Below are positions 6,362-11,352 of a stretch of DNA of 11,352 bases, piece after piece. This DNA comes from an uncultured Collinsella sp. (GTDB taxonomy: Bacteria > Actinomycetota > Coriobacteriia > Coriobacteriales > Coriobacteriaceae). Numbering within the stretch: the stretch's first letter is position 1; every line of letters begins with the position of its first letter. Where the stretch lies: positions 1 through 11,352 of the forward strand of contig CABUOF010000061.1 of the NCBI GenBank assembly GCA_902493125.1, given 5' to 3'. Both the position numbers and the translations under genes were made by a program. Below the pieces are notes generated by a model. The model was given only the letters and a program-made list of their open reading frames with translations. It was not told the DNA's origin and made no database searches.

Positions 6362-6706
6362 ATGGAGTACAAGACGACGGCAAAGTTGGTCATTCAAGCG
6401 TGCGACAAGGAACTGCCGGGCGTGTTCGGCCACGGCTGCGTCTTGCTGCTGCAGGGCATCGCCCGCGAGCACTCGCTCAACCGCGCCGCCAAGAGCATGG
6501 GCATGGCGTACTCCAAGGCCTGGCGCATTGTGAACGAGGCCGAAGGACAGCTGGGCTGCAAGCTCATAGAGCGCGACGGCGCCCGCGGATCCACCCTCCC
6601 CCCCGCCGGCGAGCGAGCCATAGCGGCCTACGAGGAGCTGCAGGCCGACATCAACAACGTCATCGCCACCAAAGCAAACGACCTCATCGCCAGCATCAAA
6701 GAGTAG
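6362..6706 (+). CDS. Stand-alone ModE/LysR-type winged helix-turn-helix regulator
   Basis: The 114-residue protein is only a DNA-binding domain of the ModE N-terminal type. The segment GHGCVLLLQGIAREHSLNRA (residues 23-42) followed by AKSMGMAYSKAWRIVNEAE has the family pattern in which a Gly-rich start leads to 'I...S...AAK.LGMSY..AW', and the wing region reads LIERDGARGSTLPPAGERA. The long C-terminal helix (about 84-113) is probably for dimerisation. There is no molybdate-binding (TOBE/molbindin) domain, so molybdate sensing cannot be assumed, and no molybdenum genes are visible nearby. The start is uncertain: ATG at 6362 has GGAG only 3 nt upstream, while an in-frame GTG at 6353 adds three residues. 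The gene is divergent from guaB and converges on the PLP-fold gene; its TAG stop lies in the 37-bp inverted repeat. Confidence 0.82.
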   Translation: MEYKTTAKLVIQACDKELPGVFGHGCVLLLQGIAREHSLNRAAKSMGMAYSKAWRIVNEAEGQLGCKLIERDGARGSTLPPAGERAIAAYEELQADINNVIATKANDLIASIKE

Positions 6707-6812
6707 CTAATTTGGGACGGGGCTTTTTTAGCTACCCATCCAGAGTATTCATGACTCATAGCCAAAAATTGACATTGGGTAGCTAAAAAAGCCCCGTCCC
6801 AAATTAGCTACT
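6702..6812. repeat. Perfect 37-bp inverted repeat with 37-nt loop between convergent genes
   Basis: The arms 6702-6738 and 6776-6812 are identical in inverted orientation over all 37 positions; the loop 6739-6775 is also 37 nt. Each arm begins AGTAGCTAATTTGGGACGGG, then has six T residues and ends TAGCTACCCA. Each arm also carries its own short inverted ends (GTAGCTAA and TTAGCTAC). The TAG stop codons of the flanking convergent genes (6704-6706 plus, 6808-6810 minus) lie within the arm tips. No T-tract follows the large stem on either strand, so it is not a classic terminator, though it could block transcription both ways. It has the shape of a small non-autonomous inverted-repeat element (MITE- or REP-like). 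Copies elsewhere are not testable here. Confidence 0.85.
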
Positions 6813-7800
6813 TACGGAGGGCGTTGTCTAGGTTGGCGGCCACGATCAAGGGATCGTCGGTACCGGCGAAGAGGCGGACGGTGCTGCCCTGCTTGCCGCG
6901 TGGGGCCGAAAGGCGCGTCGTTGCGCCGCCGGCGGGCGATGTGCGGAATTCGTCCGGCAGTATGCTGAAGAATTCGCCCGCGGTGCAGTCCATCAGGTCA
7001 AATTCAACTGCCGGACCAAAGCCGTGCTCGAGGATTCCTGTTGCAACCGCATGGTCGGGATGCGAGCTCAGACCGGGATAGCGCACGTCACGCACCATCT
7101 CATTCGCAGCCAAGTACTCGGCCAGCGCACGGGCGCGGTCGAAGTGTGCCTGCATGCGGGCATCGAGCGAGTTCAGCCCGCGCTCAAGCACGTCAGCCTC
7201 CTCGACAGACAGATCGAGTGCCGGCGCATCACAACCCACTAACAACGCATGTACGCACTCAGCCGCGGCATCCACACGATGACGCTTGAGCTGCGAGCGC
7301 GCCACCGATACGGCAACCAACTTGCGCGAAGCATCACCGGCGCACACGCGGTCGAGTGCCTCGAGCGACAGCACGGCACCCAAACGCAAAGGATCGCAGC
7401 CAAAGATGGAAGCCACGGTGTTATCCACCACGAGCAGCGCACGTGCCTCGCGAGCCGCGAGACCCAGAGCGCGGAGATCGAGCACGCGAAGACCAAACCC
7501 GCCGATGGAGTTGACGAACCACCACAGGTGCGGGCCCTCAACGTCAAACGAACCGGCAAAGCCCTCGGACGCGGCAGCAAACACCTCGGCGCAAGGATCT
7601 CCCACGAGCACAACGTCGCAGCCATCAAAGCCGTGCGCAAACGCATCGGTAAAGTCATCCGCAAAGGCCACCAGGCGGTCACCGGGACGCACAATCCCCA
7701 ACAGAGACAGCGCTGCCGGCACATGCGGGGCCGCAAGCAACCGCGCCTCACGCGCGCCGGCCCTCAAAGCCCAAGTCTCTTCTAGCTGCTGCACATCCAC
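6808..7800 (-). CDS. Cystathionine gamma-synthase-like PLP-fold protein lacking the catalytic lysine
   Basis: The 330-residue protein belongs to the Cys/Met metabolism PLP-dependent enzyme family. Family landmarks are VVDNTVASIFGCDPLRLGA (124-142), the LERGLNSLDARMQAHFDRA segment, RDVRYPGLSSHPDH, and the end STVRLFAGTDDPLIVAANL. In the family, a Lys in HSxTKY, 23 residues after the DNT triplet, binds PLP. An ungapped alignment puts Arg151 there (context LEALDRVCAGDAS), so the Schiff-base Lys is absent. The N-terminal 50-60 residues of typical members, including the Y.R..NP phosphate-binding segment, are also missing. The frame is intact, so this may be a pseudoenzyme with another role, or a gene in decay. 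The GTG at 7800 is preferred, with AAGGGA about 8-10 nt upstream. Starts further upstream (for example TTG at 7860) would place the scrB terminator inside the gene. The TAG stop lies in the inverted repeat. Confidence 0.75.
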   Translation of the reverse strand: MDVQQLEETWALRAGAREARLLAAPHVPAALSLLGIVRPGDRLVAFADDFTDAFAHGFDGCDVVLVGDPCAEVFAAASEGFAGSFDVEGPHLWWFVNSIGGFGLRVLDLRALGLAAREARALLVVDNTVASIFGCDPLRLGAVLSLEALDRVCAGDASRKLVAVSVARSQLKRHRVDAAAECVHALLVGCDAPALDLSVEEADVLERGLNSLDARMQAHFDRARALAEYLAANEMVRDVRYPGLSSHPDHAVATGILEHGFGPAVEFDLMDCTAGEFFSILPDEFRTSPAGGATTRLSAPRGKQGSTVRLFAGTDDPLIVAANLDNALRK

Positions 7801-7821
7801 ACGGCACCGTCCCTTCAAAGC

Positions 7822-7857
7822 AAAAACCCACGATGCGGGTGTTCCCCGCATCGTGGG
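7822..7857 (-). terminator. Strong rho-independent terminator of the sucrose operon
   Basis: The arms 7845-7857 and 7827-7839 form a perfect 13-bp stem (CCCACGATGCGGG type) with a 5-nt loop. On the minus strand the stem is followed by TTTTTGCTTT. It lies about 40 nt after the scrB stop codon and about 20 nt before the presumed start of the PLP-fold gene. That gene therefore depends on readthrough or on a promoter I cannot identify; TATACT at 7868-7873, just upstream of the hairpin, has no -35 partner. Confidence 0.92.
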
Positions 7858-7895
7858 CAACGGCTGCAGTATAGCGCCGATATGCGACGAATCGC

Positions 7896-9437
7896 CTAGA
7901 TGTTGAGCGTGTGATAGTTCACGCTCGCACCCGGAGCGTCAACGGTCACGCCATAGGCCTCGGGATAGATGCGCGTCGAAAACACGAGCGCGCCATCATT
8001 CACAAACACCTCGACCGACGAGACATCGCCGACAATGCGCACGTTACGAACCTCGTCGACGGGCTCCCAGCGCACGGTACGACCGCAACCGGCAGAAGCG
8101 CGACCTTCATCGGTAAATCGCATCTCATAGCGCGCGGGCAGATCGCCCTCGGCGGGCACAAACGCCAGCCTTAGCTCGCCATCAACGGTCGCGGTAAACG
8201 CGTCGTTGACACCGTCGACAACAACGTCAAAGCAGGTATCGCCGGAAACCTCCAGCGAGCCCTCCCCCACACGCACCGAGGCATAATGGCGCTCGATCTC
8301 GCGCGCCGGCTGCTGCAGCACCACGCCGCCGTCACCGGCCGTAAGCTCACGCGGCACCGTCATGCAGTGCTGCCAGCCGCACACCACGGTGGGTGCGTTG
8401 CCATAGGTCGGCTCATCGGGCATGCCCATCCAGCCGATCAGAATGTGGCGACCGTCCTCGGCCGTGAACTCCTGCGGAGCATAGAAGTCAAAACCGGCGT
8501 CCCACAGGCGGAACTCGCCCAGCTCATAGGTACCGTCAACACCGGTAATGTCGCCCGTTACAGGCATGTAACCAGCAGCGTATACGTTGCCGCGATCCCA
8601 ACGACCACCCTCGAGTCCCTGGGGAGAGAAGGACAGGAACTTCGCCGGCACACCGTCATCGGCCTTAAGCTCAAGGTATCCCGGGCATTCCCACATAAAG
8701 CCAAAACGCTCGGGCGTAGACACGCGGTTCTCGAGCTCCCAACTCAGCATATCGGCCGAGCCATACACCAGGATCTCACCCACATCGCGCCCGGCACCCT
8801 CGCCGTGCATCGCACAAAAACGGCTCTCGATATGCGGCCCGTCCACGCGACGACGGGCGCCCAGCACCATGTGATAACGCCCGTCCGCGTCGCGCCACAC
8901 CTTGGGGTCACGCACATGGCAGGTCAAATCCTCGGGATAATCCTCGGACGCCAGCACCACGCGCTTTTGGCTGAACTCCCGACCGGCATGCCCATCAACG
9001 CTCTCCACATAGACGGTATCGGCGCGGCGGCCGGTATTGACGTAGTCGTACGTACCGTCAGCATCGGAAAGCTTAACGTTGCCCGTATAGAGCACGCGAA
9101 TGCGACCGTCTTCGGCAAGCGCGGAGCCCGAATACACACCATGGCAATCGAACGGCTCGTCGGGCAGCAGTGGGGCGCCAATGTAGTCCCACGTCATAAG
9201 GTCGCGGCTCGTCGCATGACCCCAGACCTTAACGCCACCCTCGACATCAAACGGCGCATACTGAAAATAGGCATGGAACACGCCGCCCGCTTGGCAAAGA
9301 CCGTTGGGGTCGTTGAGCCAACCCGCCGGCGGCATAATATGGAAGTGCTGGCCATACGCACCATGACCGCACTCAGAGGCAGCGATGTCAACAGCAGCAA
9401 CCAGCTTTGCAAGGTCGCGACCAAGCGCATTAGACAT
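7896..9437 (-). CDS. scrB: Sucrose-6-phosphate hydrolase (glycoside hydrolase family 32)
   Basis: The enzyme splits sucrose-6-phosphate, delivered by the PTS, into glucose-6-phosphate and fructose in the cytoplasm. The protein is 513 residues. The GH32 catalytic triad is intact: the nucleophile Asp43 in GWLNDPNG (39-46), Asp177 in VRDPKVW (175-181), and the acid/base Glu250 in WECPGYLEL (249-257). A five-bladed propeller is expected up to about residue 340, followed by a C-terminal beta-sandwich that contains VRNVRIVGDVSSVEVFVNDG. There is no signal peptide, which fits an intracellular enzyme rather than a secreted invertase or fructanase. AGGA lies 7 nt before the ATG. The gene follows scrA by 107 nt and is followed by a strong terminator. 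A hydrolase acting on unphosphorylated sucrose or short fructans is possible from family alone, but the adjacent sucrose PTS makes ScrB the best call. Confidence 0.93.
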   Translation of the reverse strand: MSNALGRDLAKLVAAVDIAASECGHGAYGQHFHIMPPAGWLNDPNGLCQAGGVFHAYFQYAPFDVEGGVKVWGHATSRDLMTWDYIGAPLLPDEPFDCHGVYSGSALAEDGRIRVLYTGNVKLSDADGTYDYVNTGRRADTVYVESVDGHAGREFSQKRVVLASEDYPEDLTCHVRDPKVWRDADGRYHMVLGARRRVDGPHIESRFCAMHGEGAGRDVGEILVYGSADMLSWELENRVSTPERFGFMWECPGYLELKADDGVPAKFLSFSPQGLEGGRWDRGNVYAAGYMPVTGDITGVDGTYELGEFRLWDAGFDFYAPQEFTAEDGRHILIGWMGMPDEPTYGNAPTVVCGWQHCMTVPRELTAGDGGVVLQQPAREIERHYASVRVGEGSLEVSGDTCFDVVVDGVNDAFTATVDGELRLAFVPAEGDLPARYEMRFTDEGRASAGCGRTVRWEPVDEVRNVRIVGDVSSVEVFVNDGALVFSTRIYPEAYGVTVDAPGASVNYHTLNI

Positions 9438-9500
9438 ATCAAAGTCCTAACGGATCGAAAGTTACAAGGCACCAGAGATCGGCGCCAGATGCTGGAAACA

Positions 9501-9523
9501 CCCGCGAGCATACAGCCCGCGGG
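9501..9523 (-). other. Intercistronic hairpin between scrA and scrB
   Basis: CCCGCG (9501-9506) and CGCGGG (9518-9523) form a 6-bp G+C stem in the 107-nt gap between the two genes. A second short stem (GGCGCC with GGTGCC in the transcript) follows. Only a weak T-rich stretch (TGTTTCC) follows the first stem, so it is more likely an RNA-processing or stability element, or a partial terminator that lowers scrB relative to scrA, than a full stop. Confidence 0.35.
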
Positions 9524-9544
9524 CATTCCCTTAATCAAAAGCTC

Positions 9545-10945
9545 TTAGGCCTGCTCGGAAGCCTTGGGCTCGTCCTTGTACAGGACAAACGAGACGGCAA
9601 AGGAAACCAGCGCGGCGACCGCGAACATGATCGCGTACTGCACGGGCTGGGCCAGGCACAGCAGGATACCGAAGATACCGGTAACGCCCGTGCCGGAGGC
9701 AGCCAGCGAAGTGAGCGCGCAGACCAGGGCACCGCAACCGCCGCCGATGCAGCCAGCGATGAAGGGCTTAAAGAAGCGCAGGTTCACACCAAAGATGGCA
9801 GGCTCGGTAATCCCCATGAAGGCGGACAGGGCCGAAGGAAGCGCCAGGCCCTTGATCTTGGCATCGCGGGTCTTAAAGGCAACGGCAAGTGCGGCACCAC
9901 CTTGGGCGATATTGGCAGCGCTGGCGATGGGCAGCCAGTAGGTCACGCCATACTGGGCGAGCTGACCCAGGTCGATGGCGGTGTACATCTGGTGGATACC
10001 CGTAACGACCGTGGGGGCATAGAACAGGCCGACGATAAAGGAACCGATGCCGAAGGGCAGGGTCAGCAGAGCCTGGATCAGACCGAGGATGGCGTTCTCA
10101 GCCCAGACAAAGATGGGGCCGACGGCAACGAGCGTCACGAGCACGGTCACGAACACGGAGACGAGCGGAGTAACAAAGAGGTCGAACATCTCGGGAACGA
10201 TCTTGTGCAGGCGCTTCTCCAAGAAGGCGAGGATGGCGCAGGCGATGACGATCGGGATCACGTGGCCCTGATAGCCAACCCACTCAAAGCTGTACACGCC
10301 GGGAATGACGGTGACCATGGTCTGCACGCCCTCGAAGGCAACCGTATAGGCGCTCTGCAGCGAGGAGTTGATGAACGCACCACCGACGACGGCGCCCAGA
10401 TACGGGTTGGCGCCAAAGGCCTTAGCGGCGGAGTAACCGATCAGGATCTGCAGAATGCCAAAGGACGTGCCCGAGACCAGGTCGGCAATCTTGTAGATAA
10501 AGTTATTGGTGTCGAGCGCGATAAAGCCATTGGAGGCCATAAAGTTGAGAGCACTCATGATTCCCAACAGCAGGCCCGAAGCCACGATGGCGGGGATGAT
10601 GGGGACAAAGACGTCGCCGAGCACCTTAATGGCGCGCATAAAAATGTTCTGCTGCTGCGCCGCGGCCTCCTTGACCTCGGCCTTGGTGGCAGCCTCGACG
10701 CCACTGAGCGCGATGAACTCTTCGTAGACCTTGTTGACGGTGCCAGTGCCAAAAATAATCTGGAGCTGGCCCTGGGCCTCAAAGACGCCCTTGGCGCCGT
10801 CGATATTCTCGAGGGCTTCCTTGTCGACCTTGGCGTTATCGGCAATCACCAGGCGCAGACGCGTGGCGCAGTGCGCAGCCGAAACAACGTTGCCGGCGCC
10901 ACCGATGTTGTCGAGCACCTCTTGGGCTGATTTGCGGTAGTCCAT
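9545..10945 (-). CDS. scrA: PTS sucrose transporter subunit IIBC
   Basis: This membrane permease imports sucrose and phosphorylates it to sucrose-6-phosphate. The protein is 466 residues. The N-terminal EIIB domain (about 1-85) starts MDYRKSAQEVLDNIGG and has the phosphorylated Cys26 in SAAHCATRLRL. A linker with AAAQQQN follows, then an EIIC domain with about ten hydrophobic segments, the PTS glucose/sucrose-type FINSSLQSAY region and the substrate-site motif GITEPAIFGVNLRF (Glu381). No EIIA domain is fused, as expected for sucrose EIIBC proteins that borrow EIIA from a glucose-type system. The ATG at 10945 was chosen because the EIIB domain begins there and AAGGGA lies 4 nt upstream; an in-frame start at 10978 adds only 11 non-conserved residues. 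Sucrose rather than trehalose or beta-glucoside specificity is supported by scrB next to it. Confidence 0.92.
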   Translation of the reverse strand: MDYRKSAQEVLDNIGGAGNVVSAAHCATRLRLVIADNAKVDKEALENIDGAKGVFEAQGQLQIIFGTGTVNKVYEEFIALSGVEAATKAEVKEAAAQQQNIFMRAIKVLGDVFVPIIPAIVASGLLLGIMSALNFMASNGFIALDTNNFIYKIADLVSGTSFGILQILIGYSAAKAFGANPYLGAVVGGAFINSSLQSAYTVAFEGVQTMVTVIPGVYSFEWVGYQGHVIPIVIACAILAFLEKRLHKIVPEMFDLFVTPLVSVFVTVLVTLVAVGPIFVWAENAILGLIQALLTLPFGIGSFIVGLFYAPTVVTGIHQMYTAIDLGQLAQYGVTYWLPIASAANIAQGGAALAVAFKTRDAKIKGLALPSALSAFMGITEPAIFGVNLRFFKPFIAGCIGGGCGALVCALTSLAASGTGVTGIFGILLCLAQPVQYAIMFAVAALVSFAVSFVLYKDEPKASEQA

Positions 10946-10999
10946 GACTTCCCTTTCCTCCAACGGGCGAATTTGCACCCGGCCATCTTTGACACTTAC

Positions 11000-11029
11000 A
11001 CTGTAATCGTTTTCAGTTTCATATGTCTG
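11000..11029 (-). promoter_or_regulatory. Candidate scrA promoter
   Basis: On the minus strand CAGACA (11024-11029) and TACAGT (11000-11005) are separated by 18 bp; each box matches four of six consensus bases. The two operator-like sites overlap these boxes, which would suit repression. Other -10-like sequences occur nearby (TACTAT at 11041-11046), so the call is tentative. Confidence 0.35.
11002..11015 (-). promoter_or_regulatory. LacI-family operator-like site, copy 1
   Basis: The minus strand reads TGAAAACGATTACA, an imperfect palindrome centred on CG, typical of LacI/GalR-family operators. It is an exact copy of the second site 26 bp away. It lies between the LacI-family gene and scrA, so it is probably the binding site of that regulator. 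It also fits the relaxed cre pattern used by CcpA, so catabolite control is an alternative. Confidence 0.65.
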
Positions 11030-11041
11030 TAATCGTTTTCA
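11028..11041 (-). promoter_or_regulatory. LacI-family operator-like site, copy 2
   Basis: This is an exact second copy of TGAAAACGATTACA, in the same orientation as copy 1 and with 12 bp between them. The match also covers the adjacent G after the site (15 identical bases). Paired identical sites in front of scrA strongly suggest specific regulation of the sucrose genes. Confidence 0.65.
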
Positions 11042-11130
11042 TAGTAGGGTGAACGGTAGGAAAAAGCCGGCGAATGGTAGTTTTGGGACAAAAAACGGGG
11101 GACTCAAAGGCGGGCAGGCACGATCAAGAC

Positions 11131-11352
11131 CTAGACATTCATCAACTGATGGCCGAGCTTAAGCGTCTTTAGGCCGTTCTCCCCCTCCGCGCCATCGAGC
11201 GTGTTGAGCAACATATTGGTCGCCTCGACACCGCTGGTCAGGTAGCCGTAATGCACGGTGGGAATGCCGCCCGTCAGCGCGCGCAAAAACGCGTTGTCGC
11301 CGAAACCGCTCACGCGGTGCATGCCCTCGCCCATGCCGCGAACCTCATCGAT
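11131..11352 (-). CDS. LacI-family transcriptional regulator, C-terminal end only (probable sucrose operon repressor)
   Basis: Only the last 73 residues are in the window; the gene enters from the right edge, so the DNA-binding domain is not seen. The segment HRVSGFGDNAFLRALTGGIP followed by TVHYGYLTSGVEATNMLLNT matches the C-terminal sugar-binding domain of LacI/GalR regulators (the usual VxGFDD... and ...G..A...LL pattern). It resembles ScrR-type sucrose repressors, and its position before scrA and two operator-like sites supports that role. No terminator is visible in the 185 nt before scrA, so cotranscription is possible. The effector cannot be told from this fragment. Confidence 0.8.
   Translation of the reverse strand: MDEVRGMGEGMHRVSGFGDNAFLRALTGGIPTVHYGYLTSGVEATNMLLNTLDGAEGENGLKTLKLGHQLMNV

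Noticed and set aside
7801..7860. Upstream start (TTG 7860) for the PLP-fold protein
   Set aside because: It would translate through the strong terminator hairpin, lacks a ribosome binding site, and the added residues show no family similarity.
8286..10930. Plus-strand open frames opposite scrB and scrA
   Set aside because: They have no recognisable domain; the minus-strand frames carry complete GH32 and PTS motifs.
11085..11130. Terminator after the LacI-family gene (T run near 11092-11097 on the minus strand)
   Set aside because: The T-tract is preceded by C-rich sequence with no complementary G-rich arm, so no stem can form.
1..11352. CRISPR array, tRNA/rRNA genes, insertion sequence, phage or defence genes
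   Set aside because: No regularly spaced repeats, tRNA-like cloverleaf, transposase, integrase or defence motifs were seen on either strand.

Overview
The window reads as chromosomal DNA from a GC-rich Gram-positive bacterium. The protein sequences (RimP, NusA, LeuS, an IMP dehydrogenase with an unusual active-site loop, a sucrose PTS) and the many G+C-rich hairpins suggest a gut Coriobacteriia such as Collinsella. That assignment is inference from style, not from a marker gene. Nearly everything is on the minus strand; one small regulator gene is on the plus strand.

Layout from left to right: (1) 1-1555 is the start of a rimP-nusA operon, read leftwards, with a good promoter and an intrinsic-terminator-like hairpin in its leader; nusA runs off the left edge. 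(2) 1643-4454 is leuS with its terminator, and a leader that holds a 28-bp-arm inverted repeat. (3) 4463-6276 is guaB (IMP dehydrogenase). It is followed by a 99-nt imperfect hairpin and a 35-nt palindrome, and preceded by a promoter overlapped by two back-to-back 14-bp palindromes. (4) 6269-6706 is a plus-strand gene for a stand-alone ModE/LysR-type winged-helix protein. (5) 6702-6812 is a perfect 37-bp inverted repeat with a 37-nt loop; it contains the stop codons of both convergent genes beside it. (6) 6808-7800 encodes a shortened cystathionine gamma-synthase-like protein that has Arg at the position of the PLP-binding Lys. (7) 7822-11352 is a sucrose locus: the end of a LacI-family regulator, two operator-like sites, scrA (EIIBC) and scrB (GH32 sucrose-6-phosphate hydrolase), closed by a strong terminator.

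How the genes work together: the sucrose genes make one unit. The PTS imports and phosphorylates sucrose, ScrB splits sucrose-6-phosphate into glucose-6-phosphate and fructose, and the LacI-family protein probably represses the unit through the two 14-bp sites. No EIIA domain or fructokinase gene is visible here, so those must come from elsewhere. rimP-nusA, leuS and guaB are housekeeping genes for ribosome assembly and transcription, leucine charging, and GMP synthesis.

I found no mobile element genes, CRISPR array, phage genes or defence system. The less ordinary content is the set of structured non-coding elements at gene borders and the catalytic-lysine-less PLP-fold protein. Whether the elements are repeat families needs a genome search that I could not run.
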